Below are positions 44,380 to 53,097 of a stretch of DNA of 64,000 bases, one piece after another; positions within the stretch are counted from its first letter, which is position 1; every line of letters begins with the position of its first letter. The DNA lies in NCBI RefSeq assembly GCF_025631005.1, contig NZ_JAOTPL010000003.1:62001-126000 (forward strand). The letters run 5' to 3'. The notes under the pieces are model-generated. The model did not search any database and was not told the origin of the DNA. It worked only from the letters and a program-made list of their open reading frames with translations. A program made the translations under genes and the position numbers. Origin of the DNA: Haoranjiania flava (GTDB lineage Bacteria > Bacteroidota > Bacteroidia > Chitinophagales > Chitinophagaceae).

Positions 44380-45726
44380 TTACAACAACTGCCTGGCTTT
44401 GATTTCCAGGTATTTGTTCAGCACCTGCACGGTCAGGTTCTGCGGCGGTGTAAGTATGGTAAATATACCTTCCTGTTTTAATTCCTGCACGATTAGTTTT
44501 TTTTCAAACTCAAACTGCTCTACGATGGTTTGTATATAAATGTCTTTCAGGTTTGCGGCTTCCTTCTCCAATGCTTTTTTCATTTCTGTATTTTGAAAAA
44601 ATACCACTACCAGCAAATGCCGCTCTGCAATTTTTTTGAGATAGGCTTTTTGTCTTTGCATGCCGTTCAGGGAAGCAAAGTTGGTGAATAATACTATCAG
44701 GCTTCGCTGGCTGATCTTATTGCGTATAGTAATATACAGTTTTTCAAAATCACTTTCCAGGTATCTTGTTTTCTGGCGGTACAACACTTCCTGAATTTTT
44801 TGCATCTGGTAGGCACGCTTGTCTGCCGGCAACAGTGTACCCATCCTGTCGGAGAAAGTAATAATGCCGGCTTTGTCTTCTTTCTGCACAGCAATGCTGC
44901 TCAATACCAGCGATGCATTGATGGAGTAATCCAGCAGGCTTAAGCCATCAAAAGGCATTTCCATCAGCCTGCCCTTATCAATCACGCAGTACACGGGCTG
45001 GCTCTTTTCTTCTACATAATTGTTTACCATCAGGCTGCCGCGCCTGGCCGTAGCTTTCCAGTTTACCGTGCGGTAATCATCACCGGTAACATATTCTTTG
45101 ATGTGTTCAAACTCCATGCTGTGGCCAAGCCTGCGCTGCTTTTTTAAGCCGGCTTCCGAAAGGCGGTTGTTGATAGCCATGAGCTGGTACTTTCTCATCT
45201 GCAGGTACGATGGGTAGACCGCCACACTGTTTGCACGGTCCAATGAAAACCTTCTTTCGATGAAGCGTGCAAATGCAGAGATGTAAATATTGATCTTGCC
45301 AAAGTCATAGCTGCCGCGCTTTACAGGGCGGAGTGTGTAATCAATTACCGATGTTTTGCCCGCATGAATACGGGTGTAAAAATGTACGTTCCTGTTTTGA
45401 AATTGTATGGGTATTTCATCTATTATATCTGCGTATACAGGAAAAGGGTATTTATTTTCTATGAATAACTTTACCTCGTTCTCGTCGCCGTTGCTGAAGC
45501 GTTCTGCATGTGCACGCTGTGCATAAACTGCGTTTCTTTTTCTGAACAGCAGTATATATTCCACAATAAAAATACCGGCAAATAACAACAGGGCAATAAA
45601 AGGGATAATACTCAGCCACGACGCAAAAAATCGAATCACCATGAGGCTGACGACCACTGCACCTGCCATAAAAAAGCGGGTCGTAAAGTAGAGTGCGGCT
45701 ATATAATTTTTAAAAAAGTTTTTCAC
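44380..45726 (-). CDS. DUF58 protein of a MoxR cluster
   Basis: A 448-residue protein: two N-terminal transmembrane helices (about 18-55), a cytoplasmic or periplasmic region, and the DUF58 motif EYVTGDDYRTVNWKATARRG (near 211-230), followed by a von Willebrand A-like fold (VYCVIDKGRLMEM, then IITFSDR). DUF58 proteins typically accompany MoxR ATPases. It is last in a run of at least six minus-strand genes, 5 bp after the MoxR gene. Confidence 0.9.
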   Translation of the reverse strand: MKNFFKNYIAALYFTTRFFMAGAVVVSLMVIRFFASWLSIIPFIALLLFAGIFIVEYILLFRKRNAVYAQRAHAERFSNGDENEVKLFIENKYPFPVYADIIDEIPIQFQNRNVHFYTRIHAGKTSVIDYTLRPVKRGSYDFGKINIYISAFARFIERRFSLDRANSVAVYPSYLQMRKYQLMAINNRLSEAGLKKQRRLGHSMEFEHIKEYVTGDDYRTVNWKATARRGSLMVNNYVEEKSQPVYCVIDKGRLMEMPFDGLSLLDYSINASLVLSSIAVQKEDKAGIITFSDRMGTLLPADKRAYQMQKIQEVLYRQKTRYLESDFEKLYITIRNKISQRSLIVLFTNFASLNGMQRQKAYLKKIAERHLLVVVFFQNTEMKKALEKEAANLKDIYIQTIVEQFEFEKKLIVQELKQEGIFTILTPPQNLTVQVLNKYLEIKARQLL

Positions 45727-45731
45727 GCTGC

Positions 45732-46694
45732 TTACCTGGGAACTTCAATTTTTTTAATGATCTCTTCAATCACGTCGTGCGGTGTGGCGCCCTCCATCTC
45801 GCGTTCCGGCGTCAGGATTATCCTGTGTGCCAGCACGGATGGCAGTACGCGTATCACGTCATCAGGCGTAACAAAATCTTTACCGTTCAGGGCTGCAACA
45901 GCTTTGCTGCCGTTGAGCACAGCCACCGATGCACGCGGGCTGGCGCCGAGGAAGAGAGAGGCATTGTTGCGGGTTTCACTCACAATGTCTGCAATGTATT
46001 TCAATACTTTTTCTTCTACGTGGATTGTTTTTATCTGCCGGCGGAATGCTACAATTGCTTCCCCGGAAATTACGCGATGAACCGTTTCATTGAAGTGTGT
46101 GGTAAAGCCTTTGTGTGCATGCTCCAGGATCTTTACTTCTTCTTCAGGGGACGGATAGTTCACGGTGATCTTAAACAGGAACCTGTCGAGCTGTGCTTCA
46201 GGCAGGCGGTAAGTGCCTTCGTGCTCTACAGGGTTTTGTGTAGCCAGCACAATGAATGGTTCCGGCAGTTTATGTGTAATGCCGTCGTAGGTTACCTGCC
46301 GCTCTTCCATTACCTCGAACAACGCGGCTTGTGTCTTGGCAGGCGAGCGGTTGATCTCGTCTATCAACACAATATTGCTGAATACAGGGCCTTGCCTGAA
46401 TGCAAAACTTCCCTGCTGCAGGTTAAAGACAGAAGTGCCGATCACATCGCTCGGCATCAGGTCCGGCGTGAATTGTATGCGTGAGAAAGGTGCATCAATA
46501 CAGCGTGCCAGCAGTTTTGCAGTGAGCGTTTTGGCTACACCCGGTACACCTTCTATGAGCACATGCCCTTCTGCGAGAATGGCTGCCAGCAACAGTTCTA
46601 TCATTGCTTCCTGTCCCACGATCACTTTGCCGATCTCTTGTTTTATGTGTTGCATGGCGGTGTTCAGTGGAGCTAATTCATTTTTTTCTTCCAT
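45732..46694 (-). CDS. MoxR-family AAA+ ATPase
   Basis: A 320-residue chaperone-like ATPase. Walker A GVPGVAKT (near 50-57), Walker B VLIDEINRSP (near 110-119), sensor 1 LATQNPVEHEGTY and arginine-finger region EAQLDRFLFKI. MoxR proteins remodel or insert metals into partners carrying von Willebrand A domains, here probably the adjacent DUF58 protein. It starts 2 bp after the DUF4350 gene stop. Confidence 0.93.
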   Translation of the reverse strand: MEEKNELAPLNTAMQHIKQEIGKVIVGQEAMIELLLAAILAEGHVLIEGVPGVAKTLTAKLLARCIDAPFSRIQFTPDLMPSDVIGTSVFNLQQGSFAFRQGPVFSNIVLIDEINRSPAKTQAALFEVMEERQVTYDGITHKLPEPFIVLATQNPVEHEGTYRLPEAQLDRFLFKITVNYPSPEEEVKILEHAHKGFTTHFNETVHRVISGEAIVAFRRQIKTIHVEEKVLKYIADIVSETRNNASLFLGASPRASVAVLNGSKAVAALNGKDFVTPDDVIRVLPSVLAHRIILTPEREMEGATPHDVIEEIIKKIEVPR

Positions 46695-46696
46695 AG

Positions 46697-47890
46697 TTAT
46701 GCTTTTGCCTGTTGATAAAATTGTTCTAATTGTTTATTGAATGCAACCAGCGCTTCGTCTGTGGCGGTTAGCTGTAAATGTTCAGCCCGTGAAAAAATAG
46801 CGCTGATCAGTTCATTATTTACATTGCTTTTCCGGGCAAGCGTTTCTACAAACGCATCATCCGGTTTGTTGGTTGAGAGCGCATAGCGTTGCCGGATAAA
46901 TTCTGTAAGGAAGTTCATCTTCTTACGCACGATCAGTTCATTTTCTTTCCTGTTATAGTAAAGCGCAGCAACCGTTTCGGCAAACGACAGCGATTTATTT
47001 TCCAGCGGTTTCAGGATGGGTATAATGCGTTGCTTTCTTTTCATGCCAAATAAAATGTAAGTGAGCATCAGCAGTAAGGCTATACGCAAAGCCCACCTTG
47101 TCCAGAAGTTGGAGAGCAGCACACGCAATGGTGTAGCAGCGCCTTCGCGACCGAGTTTGTAATATTCATCCCAATAAACAGTTTGTATGTTTGATGGAAT
47201 ATGAGAGACAGCTTTGTTTACATAATCAGCATTATCGCCGGTAAGCATAAAATGGTTGCTGAAACAGAGCGGCGCGGCATGTATAAACAACGCGCCCTTG
47301 CCCATACGGAATTGTACAAAATTCGGGCTGGTGTTTTGTTGGGTAATGCCCAGCACGGTTGCGGAATCTTTTTTGTTGATCCAGGTGAAACTATCATCGA
47401 TAGTGTATTTGGTAAATGTATAGCCGCCGTTTCTGCGGAGCGCAGGATTGGTAAAGTTTATAACCGTAGAATCTTTTTGCAGCGCTTGATAAAAAGTAGT
47501 TTTCAACTGCAGGGTATCTAAAAGCAATTTGCCGGGATTTAGGGAAGCGATAAAAATATAATTGCCGCTTTTTACAAACCGCAGCAACTCGTTGATGTCC
47601 TGTTTGGAGAGATTGAGTTTGGGCGCCAGCAGAAAATAGGCTGATGTATTTTTTCCTGGAGCATGCGCTTCTGTTAGCACATTATAAGGCGGCTTCCGGT
47701 AAGAGTTGATGGTGGCACCGGGGAAATAATCAGCCAACGAATTGTACAGGATATAAGCGCCGTAAGGGTTTTTATCACTTTGCTTCAAAGAGACTTCCCA
47801 GTCAACCGGCTTGGGTGTAGTAACTTCTGCATAAATGTAAATGCCTAAAAGCAGAACAAAAATTATTATAAATGCTTTATATGTTTTCAG
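46697..47890 (-). CDS. DUF4350-type membrane protein, apparent CTG start
   Basis: A 397-residue protein if translation begins at CTG (47888-47890): LKTYKAFIIIFVLLLGIYIY forms the N-terminal transmembrane helix, then a PKPVDW motif. A first in-frame TTG (47786-47788) would remove this helix, and no ATG, GTG or other TTG lies upstream before the in-frame stop. The CTG overlaps the upstream stop as CTGA. A Rossmann-like DUF4350 domain (about 35-240) is followed by a second transmembrane helix (about 268-285, LRIALLLMLTYILFG) and a cytoplasmic tail. Confidence 0.8.
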   Translation of the reverse strand: MKTYKAFIIIFVLLLGIYIYAEVTTPKPVDWEVSLKQSDKNPYGAYILYNSLADYFPGATINSYRKPPYNVLTEAHAPGKNTSAYFLLAPKLNLSKQDINELLRFVKSGNYIFIASLNPGKLLLDTLQLKTTFYQALQKDSTVINFTNPALRRNGGYTFTKYTIDDSFTWINKKDSATVLGITQQNTSPNFVQFRMGKGALFIHAAPLCFSNHFMLTGDNADYVNKAVSHIPSNIQTVYWDEYYKLGREGAATPLRVLLSNFWTRWALRIALLLMLTYILFGMKRKQRIIPILKPLENKSLSFAETVAALYYNRKENELIVRKKMNFLTEFIRQRYALSTNKPDDAFVETLARKSNVNNELISAIFSRAEHLQLTATDEALVAFNKQLEQFYQQAKA

Positions 47891-48573
47891 TTTGTGCTTG
47901 CTTTTTGTTGTTGCTCAAATTTAGATTTTATATTTTCATACGCCTCTGTATCTATGCCATGTTCGCCATACCAGATGTATTCAAAAGAATGGGTAATGTC
48001 TGCAAACCAAGCCGCTGCCTGCATCTCAGCTATGTACGCATGGTTGGTCTTGTTGGGTTGCCAGCGGATCAGCTCCTTGTCTGATAAGAATTTTAATAAT
48101 TGCAAATACCTGAAACGTACGGCCAGCCGGAGGTTGCCTGATTGCTCAGCCTTTTTTATCTCATCCGCAAAATCTATTTCATGAATATTTTCTTCACCTT
48201 CTGTATAAGCCTTGCCTTCCATATCTCTCCGTTCGAACATGCCCGATCTGTTCATGCCCGAAAGCTTATAAACAGCAAAAGCAATAACTATGGCACAGAT
48301 GCTTAGCAGTCCTATCCAGAAGCCGCGCTCATTATTTTCATTGCTGAAAAAAGAGTGTAGCCATTGCCAGAAGCGCATCTTTAACCTGCTCCACCAGGAG
48401 AGTTTGCTTTCATTCCTGTCATACCTGAATGCTTTGGAATTTTTCCAACCGGCCATTTTACTTGCGGCTACCGCACGCACATGGATAACGGAAGTGGTGT
48501 CGCTTACAGATTTTGCCTGCGCGTATGTTTTTTGCAAAGGCAGCAACAACAATATGATCAGCAGCAGCCTCAT
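47887..48573 (-). CDS. DUF4129-domain membrane protein
   Basis: A 228-residue protein: signal peptide (1-18), a periplasmic stretch, one transmembrane helix (about 86-104, WIGLLSICAIVIAFAVYKL) and a cytoplasmic DUF4129 domain (about 140-215, AEQSGNLRLAVRFRYLQLLKF, then THSFEYIWYGEHGID). Its start overlaps the stop of the preceding gene by one base (TAATG), and its stop overlaps the apparent CTG start of the next, indicating translational coupling. Confidence 0.85.
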   Translation of the reverse strand: MRLLLIILLLLPLQKTYAQAKSVSDTTSVIHVRAVAASKMAGWKNSKAFRYDRNESKLSWWSRLKMRFWQWLHSFFSNENNERGFWIGLLSICAIVIAFAVYKLSGMNRSGMFERRDMEGKAYTEGEENIHEIDFADEIKKAEQSGNLRLAVRFRYLQLLKFLSDKELIRWQPNKTNHAYIAEMQAAAWFADITHSFEYIWYGEHGIDTEAYENIKSKFEQQQKASTN

Positions 48574-49523
48574 TAATATCTTTCTTCGGTATCGTGCAGG
48601 CCCCTATCAGCGCTGCTGCCAATGTTTTGTATTCTTTGCAGCAGGCCGGTACCTTCTTTCTTCTCCACTAAAGAAAAATAGTTAAGCGATACGGTTATTA
48701 CAAAGTACACATAAAAAATATAAGTGAATAAATAAAATATGGAATAAAGCGTACCTATCGACGAACCGATCTCTTTGGTGGTAAGGTACATGGCGCCGCC
48801 GAACAGCGCGCCTGTGATCAACCCGATGGCGCCCGATGCAAAGCTGATGATGATTGAGGATAATACGTAAACCAGGAAGCTGCTCCAGAAGTTGTCTTTC
48901 ACCAGGTAAAAACATCGTTGCCATATTTTTATGAATGAGGTTTCTTCTTCGAAGATGATCACCTGCGATGCAATGGTCATGCAGATGCCGATGTAGATCA
49001 AGGGTATCAACAATAAGACAATAAGCACTGCCCCCACTATTGGTGAAATCAGCATGCCGCCAGCGATCAGCAGGCCTGCAACCAGCGCCAGGCACAAGCC
49101 AAACAATACATGGAAGAGAAGCACTTTCCATATATACTTTACTGTGCCTTCCCACACTTCGTTGAATGCAGGCGACTGATTTTGTTTCTGCATGTACAAT
49201 TTCATATACACGTTAGGCACTGTCATGATTGCAGCAGAAGTAAAAATTGCCACGATAAACATTGACACCAGTAGCGGAATAGAAAAATTATCGTAATTGC
49301 TTAGCACATCTGCTCCGCCTTTCGTGGCTGTATCAAAAATGCCGCCGTAAAATTTGCCAAGCGTAAGCCCGAATAATACGGCAAACAACAATATAGCAAT
49401 GCCTGCAATGAGGATATAGCTTTTGGTAAGCGGCTTAAACTCCTGCTTTATAAACGTAAGCGCATCACTGATGATGTCTCCGAAATACCTTACTTTTCTT
49501 AACTCTGTTTTTGGCTTAACCAT
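48573..49523 (-). CDS. Multi-pass membrane protein of the MoxR cluster
   Basis: A 316-residue protein of unknown function. Six or so hydrophobic helices: AGIAILLFAVLFGLTL (near 40-55), LLVSMFIVAIFTSAAIM, LLFHVLFGLCLALVAGLLIAG, VLIVLLLIPLIYIGICM, YVLSSIIISFASGAIGLITG and a last one near 265-285. A conserved TLGKFYGGIFD lies after the first helix. It overlaps the SpoIIM gene by 25 bp at its start. Confidence 0.75.
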   Translation of the reverse strand: MVKPKTELRKVRYFGDIISDALTFIKQEFKPLTKSYILIAGIAILLFAVLFGLTLGKFYGGIFDTATKGGADVLSNYDNFSIPLLVSMFIVAIFTSAAIMTVPNVYMKLYMQKQNQSPAFNEVWEGTVKYIWKVLLFHVLFGLCLALVAGLLIAGGMLISPIVGAVLIVLLLIPLIYIGICMTIASQVIIFEEETSFIKIWQRCFYLVKDNFWSSFLVYVLSSIIISFASGAIGLITGALFGGAMYLTTKEIGSSIGTLYSIFYLFTYIFYVYFVITVSLNYFSLVEKKEGTGLLQRIQNIGSSADRGLHDTEERY

Positions 49524-50521
49524 CTTTTTAAATTTGGATGAATGTCAATACTGTTGCCGTTTTCAGCGGCATTTATTTTTTTGTAAATGATGTTTGGATA
49601 AACGATGAAGTACCATACGATGAAAGCAAGGCTGGCAGCAAGAACGCTTATGCTTAATGCTATGGGCATGTGCGTATGCCGCGTTACAAAGCCCTCCAGA
49701 AAACCGGCGGCAATGAATAAAGGTATTAACCCGAAAACAATTTTAAGCCCGTCCCTGGCGCCGCGCAGCATAGCATCTTTGCGGCTGTAAGTGCCGGGAA
49801 ACAATATACTGTTGCCAAGGATCATCCCTGAAGCCACGGCAATAATGATTCCCCAAATCTCCAGTGTGCCGTGAATAAAGACAACCAAAATGCTTTTCAG
49901 GCCCAGGCCCTGCTGGAAGAAAAACGTTTCAAATGCGCCAAGCATCACGATATTTTTAAATGCTATCACCAGCGATCCTACCGAAAAAAATATACCGCTG
50001 GCAAACACAAACAAGGTAACGCGTATATTGTTGAAAGCTATGCCCAAAAACATTTTCACAGGATCTGCCTGTTTGTAAACGCCAAAGGGATCGCCGTTGC
50101 GGATGTTTTCCAAAGTCATGTTTACATAATTGTCTCCCAGGATGAGCCGTACAAAATCCGGATCGTGCCTGGCGGAAAAAATACCTATGAGTAAGAATAC
50201 CAGGAAGAACAGGAACGCATATAAAAATGTTTTTTGATAAACTTTAAAAAGGTAGGGCAGTTCATATAGCCAAAGCCATACTATGCGTTTTTTGTTTTCT
50301 TTTTTGTTGCGGTAAATTTTTTGGTGATACAAAGAGGCCAGCCCGTTGAGATAGCCGATAACATTACTTTTCGGGAAAAATGTTTTAGCGTAGGCGAGAT
50401 CATCGGTCACTTCCATAAAATGCTGAGCAAGCTCATCAGCTGAGCCCTGCGGGTTGCGGGCATTCGCTTCCATCTGTTTCCATTTGTCGGCATTTTGTTT
50501 TAAAAAAATACTTTCCCGCAT
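49499..50521 (-). CDS. SpoIIM-family membrane protein
   Basis: A 340-residue stage II sporulation M-type protein; in non-sporulating bacteria it usually occurs in MoxR/RDD clusters. A soluble N-terminus (1-85, MRESIFLKQNADKWKQ) precedes about six helices. The signature FNNIRVTLFVFASGIFFSVGSL (two adjoining stretches, near 179-200) and VFIHGTLEIWGIIIA are present. ATG 50521 is preferred over 50584, which adds a stretch unlike the family. It diverges from the RDD gene. Confidence 0.88.
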   Translation of the reverse strand: MRESIFLKQNADKWKQMEANARNPQGSADELAQHFMEVTDDLAYAKTFFPKSNVIGYLNGLASLYHQKIYRNKKENKKRIVWLWLYELPYLFKVYQKTFLYAFLFFLVFLLIGIFSARHDPDFVRLILGDNYVNMTLENIRNGDPFGVYKQADPVKMFLGIAFNNIRVTLFVFASGIFFSVGSLVIAFKNIVMLGAFETFFFQQGLGLKSILVVFIHGTLEIWGIIIAVASGMILGNSILFPGTYSRKDAMLRGARDGLKIVFGLIPLFIAAGFLEGFVTRHTHMPIALSISVLAASLAFIVWYFIVYPNIIYKKINAAENGNSIDIHPNLKRWLSQKQS

Positions 50522-50613
50522 AAGTTTCGGTAAAAAATATAAGTGAATAATCAACCGGTATTGTAAATTTAGTTTCTTTTGCATTATAACGAATAATTTA
50601 TTAGTAAATAGTC

Positions 50614-51324
50614 ATGTCTTTTATATCTATACAAACAGCACAGAATATTGATGTGGAGTACGAACTGGCAGGTTTAGGTCATCGTATAGTGGCCTGCATG
50701 GTAGATATGCTGTTGTTTATAGCATATTTCCTGGTAGCATTTTATGTACTAAGATTTACAGGTATAGATGAGCGTATTTCTGAAACAGCCTTTATTGTCA
50801 TCGTGATTTTGCCGGTGTTTTTGTATTACCTGCTTACAGAAACATTCATGAATGGGCAGAGTATCGGGAAGAAGCTGATGCATATAAAAGTCATAAGCCT
50901 CGATGGCGGGCAACCCTCGCTGCGGCAATACCTGCTACGGTGGATATTCCGTTTAATAGATGTAACGTTTTCGCAGGGAGTGATCGCGGTAATTGCCGTG
51001 GCCATCAGCAATAAAGGCCAGCGGCTGGGCGATATGGTAGCCAATACTACTGTAGTTAACATGCGGCCGCCGAGAAGATTGGAGCATACCTTGTTTGTGC
51101 CCGTAGCCAATGATTATGTGATCAGCTATCCGGAAGTAGCTAACCTGTCTGCGCAGGATATGCTGCTGATAAAAGAAGTTCTGCAGATGCAGCACCGTGA
51201 AGAAGGTTATTACCTGCCGGCAGAAGCTGCCAGGAAAATAGAAAATGTGCTGAACATACACCGCAAAGAGGAACCAGCGCAGTTTTTGTATATTTTATTG
51301 CAGGACTACAATCATTTGCCATGA
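50614..51324 (+). CDS. RDD-family membrane protein
   Basis: A 236-residue protein with three to four helices. The RDD signature is GLGHRIVACMVDMLLFI (near 20-36) and the later GQSIGKKLMHIKVISLDG and ISNKGQRLGDMVANTTVV. Function unknown; it is the divergent partner of the SpoIIM-to-DUF58 unit in many Bacteroidota. It ends exactly where the convergent YeiH gene ends, with no base between the stops. Confidence 0.9.
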   Translation: MSFISIQTAQNIDVEYELAGLGHRIVACMVDMLLFIAYFLVAFYVLRFTGIDERISETAFIVIVILPVFLYYLLTETFMNGQSIGKKLMHIKVISLDGGQPSLRQYLLRWIFRLIDVTFSQGVIAVIAVAISNKGQRLGDMVANTTVVNMRPPRRLEHTLFVPVANDYVISYPEVANLSAQDMLLIKEVLQMQHREEGYYLPAEAARKIENVLNIHRKEEPAQFLYILLQDYNHLP

Positions 51325-52596
51325 TCAGCTAAACAACAACCACGCAATGAGCAGTGTAAGCACTACGTTGAAAAGCTGGGCAATTAAAAAAGCATAGAGC
51401 GGTTTTTTATTATCCTGCCTGAACAATTCTGAAAATTTTGTTTCCAGCCCTATGCTGGTAAATGCCAGCGCAAACCAAAGGCCCTGCAGGTTTTTCAGGC
51501 CTTCTTTTACCAGGGCCACCTGCTCACCGGAGAGCGCAAACGAAAATAAAAGGGAGGCTGCCACGAAGCCGAGGATAAATTTCGGGAAGCGTTGCCAGAT
51601 AATTTTCAAAGTTGGCTTTTCCTGCTTTTCACCTTTTTGTGTATTGATGTAGGTCCAGTAAACAGAAATGGCAAAAGCTGCTATGCCCAGCAATACATTT
51701 TGTGAGAACTTAACAATGGTGCTGGTTTTCAGCGCTTCATCGCCAACCAGGGAACCCGATGCTACCACAGCCCCCGTTGTATCAATGCTTCCGCCCAGCC
51801 ATGCGCCTGTGACTTTTTGTGAGAGGCCCATCCATTCAGCAAGGTAGGGCATAAAGATCATCATCGGTACGGCCACAATGAGCACTAAGGATATTACGTA
51901 AGATAATTTTTTATTGTCGCCTTTGATAGCTCCTGATGTAGCAATAGCGGCAGATACGCCGCAAATGGAAACTGCACTTGAGATCATCAGCCCCATCTCC
52001 TTATCAATCTTCAAAAACCTGCATGCATAAAAAGCAAAGTACCACACGCACAGAACAACGATCAGGGATTGAAGAAGCCCGAGGCCGCCATCTTTCAGGA
52101 TATCGGAAAAAATAATGGTGGTGCCGAGCAGCACAAGGCCTATCTTCACGAACATTTCTGAAGTAAGTGCTTTGCTAAACCATCCAGGAAGTTTCATGGT
52201 GTTGCTGATGAGCAGCCCAATACCCAGGCTGAATATCACAGCCTCGAGGTTGAGGCTTTTCATAACACTGCTGCCTGCAATGATCAGGGCGACTACTGTC
52301 AGCAAATAAATCACAGGAAAAACAATGGCTATCTTTTTTACCTGTTTACCTGTGAGCCATCCGCCAAGTATGGCAGTAAGCATGACTATAAAAAACTGCA
52401 ACCCGATCTTTAACAGGTTGTCCTGCGATAGAACCTTACTGAAAAGTTCACTATTGCCTTTCCACGAAAAAGAAGGAGTTGGAAAAACAAGGCCCGACAA
52501 TGCCAGTGCAATAAGCATAAATCCTAATAGCACTACAGCCCAGTCTTCTGTGGCAATTGCTTTTTTATTTACGACAGCAGGTTGAGGGTTATTCAT
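51325..52596 (-). CDS. YeiH-family putative sulfate exporter
   Basis: A 423-residue inner-membrane protein of the UPF0324/YeiH family with about eleven helices. Family features: FSLGIGLLISNTM (near 124-136), KIGLVLLGTTIIFSDIL, SAVSICGVSAAIATSGAIKG (near 207-226), and AWLGGSIDTTGAVVASGSLV (near 262-281). Transport substrate is uncertain despite the family name. No LysR regulator is adjacent. Confidence 0.88.
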   Translation of the reverse strand: MNNPQPAVVNKKAIATEDWAVVLLGFMLIALALSGLVFPTPSFSWKGNSELFSKVLSQDNLLKIGLQFFIVMLTAILGGWLTGKQVKKIAIVFPVIYLLTVVALIIAGSSVMKSLNLEAVIFSLGIGLLISNTMKLPGWFSKALTSEMFVKIGLVLLGTTIIFSDILKDGGLGLLQSLIVVLCVWYFAFYACRFLKIDKEMGLMISSAVSICGVSAAIATSGAIKGDNKKLSYVISLVLIVAVPMMIFMPYLAEWMGLSQKVTGAWLGGSIDTTGAVVASGSLVGDEALKTSTIVKFSQNVLLGIAAFAISVYWTYINTQKGEKQEKPTLKIIWQRFPKFILGFVAASLLFSFALSGEQVALVKEGLKNLQGLWFALAFTSIGLETKFSELFRQDNKKPLYAFLIAQLFNVVLTLLIAWLLFS

Positions 52597-52862
52597 GCGG
52601 AAAAATTATGGACAAAAATAGCCAGATTTCAACTCTGTTTTTTATGAATTTTATCATGCATTGCTTGAAAGGTTGCTTACTAAAATATCATTGGTATTTT
52701 ACCATTCCCAAAATTGAGCGTGTGTTATTGATAATGTATCGTTGGCTAAGAAATGATTTTTTTGTTGTATGATTCCGCAGGAATCGTATGTGTGTAGAAA
52801 ACAGGTTAGCTGGTGCGTTCCATAGGACTGCTATATCCATTGAAATATATTATTTCTCTATT
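52597..52862. other. Upstream region of yeiH with short hairpins
   Basis: No gene. Two perfect hairpins are visible: TGGTA-TTT-TACCA (52692-52704) and GATTCC-GCA-GGAATC (52771-52785). The sequence after the second (GTATGTGTGTAG) resembles the tail of the inverted-repeat elements and may be a decayed copy. Confidence 0.5.
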
Positions 52863-52976
52863 CACGTGTATATATTTATTTGGTTTTGAGTTGGCACATG
52901 GAGTAGCCAAAACCTTAATTCTTTATTATCATTCCCGGTTCGTAAAGATGCTTCATCTTTATGGTTATTGTATGTG
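52863..52976 (+). repeat. Inverted-repeat element C1 with half-site
   Basis: Half-site CACGTG (52863-52868), AT-rich spacer, then an 82 bp element (52895-52976). It begins CACATGGAGTAGCC, contains CCCGGTT and the hairpin AAAGATG-CTT-CATCTTT (52944-52960, the longest in the family), and ends GGTTATTGTATGTG. Confidence 0.82.
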
Positions 52977-52991
52977 TATAAATTTCAGTAC

Positions 52992-53004
52992 GCTGCTTCG
53001 CAGC
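52992..53004 (+). repeat. Spacer hairpin between C1 and C2
   Basis: GCTGC-TTC-GCAGC, at the same place and in the same surrounding sequence (GT-CG...CTGTTTT) as GCCGC-TTT-GCGGC in the 16.5 kb array. Confidence 0.75.
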
Positions 53005-53019
53005 TGTTTTAGAATTGCC

Positions 53020-53097
53020 CACATGGAATAACCTGTATTTTATATTTTATACTTATCGCCGGTGGTGTAGATACTTAATCTTTATGGTTATTTCTTT
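53020..53097 (+). repeat. Inverted-repeat element C2
   Basis: Begins CACATGGAATAACC, contains GCCGGTGGTGT and AGATACTTAATCT, and ends GGTTATTTCTTTGA (decayed). Its last 23 bases form the 3' end of the SGNH hydrolase gene on the other strand. Confidence 0.8.

Noticed and set aside
45777..46484. 235-residue frame opposite the MoxR gene
   Set aside because: It mirrors the MoxR coding sequence and is rich in C, H and Y with no domain.
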